Positions 61,350 through 64,000 of a DNA stretch of 64,000 bases are shown piece after piece. How positions within the stretch are numbered: the stretch's first letter is position 1; each line of letters opens with the position of its first letter. This stretch comes from Acanthacorydalis orientalis (lineage: Eukaryota > Arthropoda > Insecta > Megaloptera > Corydalidae). The notes beneath the pieces are model-generated. The model worked only from the letters and a program-made list of their open reading frames with translations, was not told the DNA's origin and did no database searches. Made by a program: the position numbers and the translations under genes. Location of the stretch: positions 14,312,512 through 14,376,511 of the forward strand of contig CM068313.1 in NCBI GenBank assembly GCA_034766995.1, written 5' to 3'.

Positions 61350-61660
61350 AAATTAAATGGTTCTAGCAAGACGGGGCCACACTGCATACTGCTAGTGTTC
61401 ATGGCTGCTGTAAGAGCGCTCTTTCCGAACAATATCATTTCTAAAATAGAGACGTTATTTGGCCAGCAAGATCTCAAGATTTGACGACATCTTATTATTT
61501 TCATTGGTGTTATCTAAAAAGCTAGGTGTATACTGATCGTCCACACATGAATCCTGAACTTAAATTAAAAATCCAAGAAATAATTTGTAAGGACTCGATC
61601 AGACATGATAAGGCGCGTAATGGAAAATTTCCGAATAAGATTACATAAATGTATGCACCG
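61350..61660 (+). pseudogene. Tc1/mariner-superfamily transposase relic, C-terminal half
   Basis: Plus-strand frames, broken by stops and shifts, give QDGAT and HTA, then MAAVRALFPNNIISK, DVIWPARSQDLTTS, VYTDRPHMNPELKLKIQEII. That is the catalytic C-terminal half of the insect DDE transposases reading W.QQDGATAHTA...WP.RSPDL...DFFLWGYLK. The Asp of SPD is retained but the next catalytic residue is lost (TTSYYF). No terminal repeats were identified. Confidence 0.82.
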
Positions 61661-61787
61661 AAATAGTGCTCATCTATTAAGCGTTGTTTTAAAAAAATAA
61701 AATGGACCGATATACCTAACAAGAGTATGTAAATGAAATTATGTAAAAATTAAAATTCATTTAATTTTTCTGTTCCTCTGGTACATG

Positions 61788-61792
<5 letters not shown>

Positions 61793-61843
<51 letters not shown>
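61793..61843. repeat. (TA)n array
   Basis: A pure TA tract of about 51 bp. Confidence 0.95.
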
Positions 61844-61850
<7 letters not shown>

Positions 61851-62500
61851 ATACCCCCTTGGCACACTCTAGAGACCGAGCTGTGTGTGTATTCAATGTA
61901 GTAAATAACTGTCAAAATAGAGGCTTTTCAACTTTGTCAGATTACGGCGACACATTATTCGAAAGTGCCACTACGTTACTTTTATTAAAACATAAGTTTC
62001 GGCAACACAATCGAATGAAATTTCCACTTTGAAATGAAAAAATCTGCACTTACTTTAAACTGAAAAAGAAACAATTCGAAACAGTACACGCAATCACACA
62101 ATACTGTTACATAACCCATCAAAACCCGTCAAATTTGACGGGAAAATAAAAAGAAATATAGAAAGAAAAAGCTGAATTGATTTTTATAACATAACATATT
62201 TCAACATCAAAAATACCTAAGAACGAAACTTAATGAATTAAACTTGAAAGCTATGAGCTAGCAAAGCAGACATTTCTCGTCACCATAGACAAACATTTTT
62301 CGTCAACATGGCTATTGTTCTGTAGACAAAGTGACGAGAGATGTGTTTTTATTATATAGAAGAAGAATGGAAAAATAGATAGATAGATGGCATAATCAGC
62401 GTTAACTATACGAGTGAGTTTAGTAGGTTTAATATTTTGTTAACTACATTTTGTAAAACTCATTCTGACCTGATTTGCTTTAAACAGCTTGTCTGTTCAG

Positions 62501-62502
<2 letters not shown>
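61844..62502. other. non-coding with a small inverted repeat
   Basis: CATTTCTCGTCAC (about 62269-62281) mirrors GTGACGAGAGATG (about 62330-62342) around a ~48-bp spacer, possibly a tiny MITE. No gene recognised. Confidence 0.5.

Positions 62503-62565
<63 letters not shown>
62503..62565. repeat. (TA)n array, left of a MITE
   Basis: About 63 bp of TA, separated from the next array only by the element at 62572-62755. Confidence 0.95.
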
Positions 62566-62571
<6 letters not shown>

Positions 62572-62753
62572 CACTTGGGTCTCTTTTTATACGTTGGGAA
62601 AAAAGTCGAAATCGTGAAATCATGTGAAAAAGTCGTGCAAAAAACCTGTAAAGGTGATCATAACTTGTTAAAAAATCGTGCAACTGTGAATAAATCGTGT
62701 TGAAAAACAGTAACTGTGAATCATGTAAAAAATACCGCATAGAAAAGACCCAA

Positions 62754-62755
<2 letters not shown>
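62572..62755. mobile_element. small TIR element inserted in a (TA)n array
   Basis: CACTTGGGTCTCTTTTTAT at the left matches the complement of the right end (TACTTGGGTCTTTTCTATG). The 184-bp interior repeats AATCGTG several times and has no transposase. Both sides are (TA)n, so it seems to have inserted in one array or seeded two. Confidence 0.7.

Positions 62756-62809
<54 letters not shown>
62756..62809. repeat. (TA)n array, right of a MITE
   Basis: About 54 bp of TA. Confidence 0.95.
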
Positions 62810-62814
<5 letters not shown>

Positions 62815-63589
62815 TTCTACTTAAATATCAGATCCATAAAATAAATAATAAATCAACACAATTTTCCATTCAGCTCTCAAAAATTCATAAACACTACCTT
62901 ATGAATCCGTGTTATAAAAAATTATTAAAAACTTTCTACACCAAATTCTTCCGTTTACATTGATAAATGAACAAATGTTGATGACACAGAACAACATCCT
63001 GTGAAAAAGATATCTATATTTTTGTTTTATTAATAGGTTGAATCATTTTTGGCAAACATATACGATTGTGTATGTGTGTTGTTACTATTTCGTAAATTTT
63101 CTGAAGCAGATTTCCTAAAAAATTGAATGACTGCGAACGATGTTAATCATTTTCAGTTGAAATTTGTTCAATCTAATTTCTAAGAAGTCGTATTTATCTT
63201 TCTAAACAATAATTGTTCCTAAAAAAAAACGCATAGATATGATTATTTCGAATAAAAAAGTGAAAGGAAAAAACGTTATCGTCATGTGACTCAAATAATT
63301 TATTTTGTTAATTATCTATTAAATAGTACATTAATGCCTTTTTTCTTCTATTATATTTATTGATATTGTTTTCTATGTCAATACCTACGTACGAATTAAT
63401 GTAAACCGATAATCATCCACATACAATTACACAATTACTTTTTGCAATGTAACGTGTTAATAATAGCTTTTCCATTACAATTTTATATTCTTATCAATAT
63501 ATTCGTGTTTAGTTACTGTGGATAGATAAAAACATGTGTTTTCTCAATAAATATATAAAAACAAAAAAAAACTCGGTAGTTTTTCGGAA
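62810..63589. other. AT-rich non-coding, nothing recognised
   Basis: No exon or element end seen. Confidence 0.5.
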
Positions 63590-63790
63590 CTATGGCTAAA
63601 TTCACTTTCACGAATGAAATCAGTTTCTTAACGCAAAAAACACATGTTTTGTTAAATAATTTACTATACATAATTTTTGATTGCTGCTTATACGCATTTA
63701 CACGGCGATATATCGTACTCAGATCGTTAAATTACAGAAAAATCTGTTTGTAAGACGAATGAAAAATTCATTTGTAAAAAGAAAAAAAAA
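63590..63790 (+). repeat. dispersed palindromic repeat (family P), copy
   Basis: TATGGCTAAATTCACTTTCA, CGAATGAA, CTTATACGCATTTACACGGC and GATATATCGTACTCAGATCG follow the family order; a reverse-type end with AATGAAAAATTCATTTGTAA closes the unit. Confidence 0.65.
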
Positions 63791-64000
63791 TGTATTCTGA
63801 TATAAGAAATCCAAATCGCTGCGTAGAGCCTTAAAACCGAACAATCAGTTTTATAACAACGTTCAATCTAAAACGTGGCCATGTAATTTCAAGTATATAA
63901 AACTCGTTTTAACGCTTTGGAACAGGGAAGAGAGAACGGGTGCTAAAAAATTTTAACAAATATTTTTCGATTAAGTGAACATTCTTTTATTGTAAACAAA

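Noticed and set aside
1..64000. CRISPR arrays, operons, bacterial promoters or endogenous virus genes
   Set aside because: None seen. Repeats are eukaryotic transposons and microsatellites, and no viral protein motif was recognised.

Overview
The window looks like arthropod, most probably insect, nuclear DNA. It is very AT-rich and packed with (TA)n arrays. It holds spliced coding exons separated by multi-kilobase introns, and it carries mariner, hAT, pogo-like and piggyBac-like DNA transposon copies. There are no operons, bacterial genes or CRISPR arrays. The species cannot be fixed from the sequence alone.

One host gene is recognisable. Four short exons on the minus strand (31460-31328, 16040-15923, 13636-13565, 4885-4803) splice in phase into the middle of a Goliath / RNF130 / RNF150-type PA-TM-RING E3 ubiquitin ligase. 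In order they encode the segment leading to the membrane, the transmembrane helix, a basic linker, and the first half of the RING-H2 finger. The introns between them are about 15.3, 2.3 and 8.7 kb. The rest of the RING should lie left of position 1. The PA-domain and signal-peptide exons were not found and probably lie right of the window, or were missed. Nearly everything else is therefore intron or 5' flank.

These introns and flanks are full of transposon remains. At least six mariner groups are present: Hsmar1/cecropia-like copies (2067-3197, 27248, 56793), a 1.3-kb copy at 9643-10966, a deleted copy at 14751-15461, a fragment at 22147, a family with TTAGGTGTACAAATTAATTC ends (33315, 35274, 37366), and the best-preserved transposase at 58583-59815. 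A separate ~550-bp mariner derivative keeps only the DNA-binding N-terminus of the transposase and occurs five times (397, 23316, 24693, 40570, 44074). Others are hAT elements (554, 12060, 55482), a pogo-like MITE (30130), a piggyBac C-terminus (17126), a Tc1-like transposase relic (61350), and several terminal-inverted-repeat elements of unknown class.

Other structure includes an ~80-bp minisatellite (13930-14505), two dispersed direct duplications (40206/43721 and 26805/56340), an unclassified palindromic repeat family with a dozen or so copies, and more than twenty (TA)n arrays, several of them starting at transposon ends. The most interesting leads are the hAT fragment that resembles the primate MER30 repeat and the amplified DNA-binding-domain-only mariner derivative. 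I found no convincing new multi-gene system.
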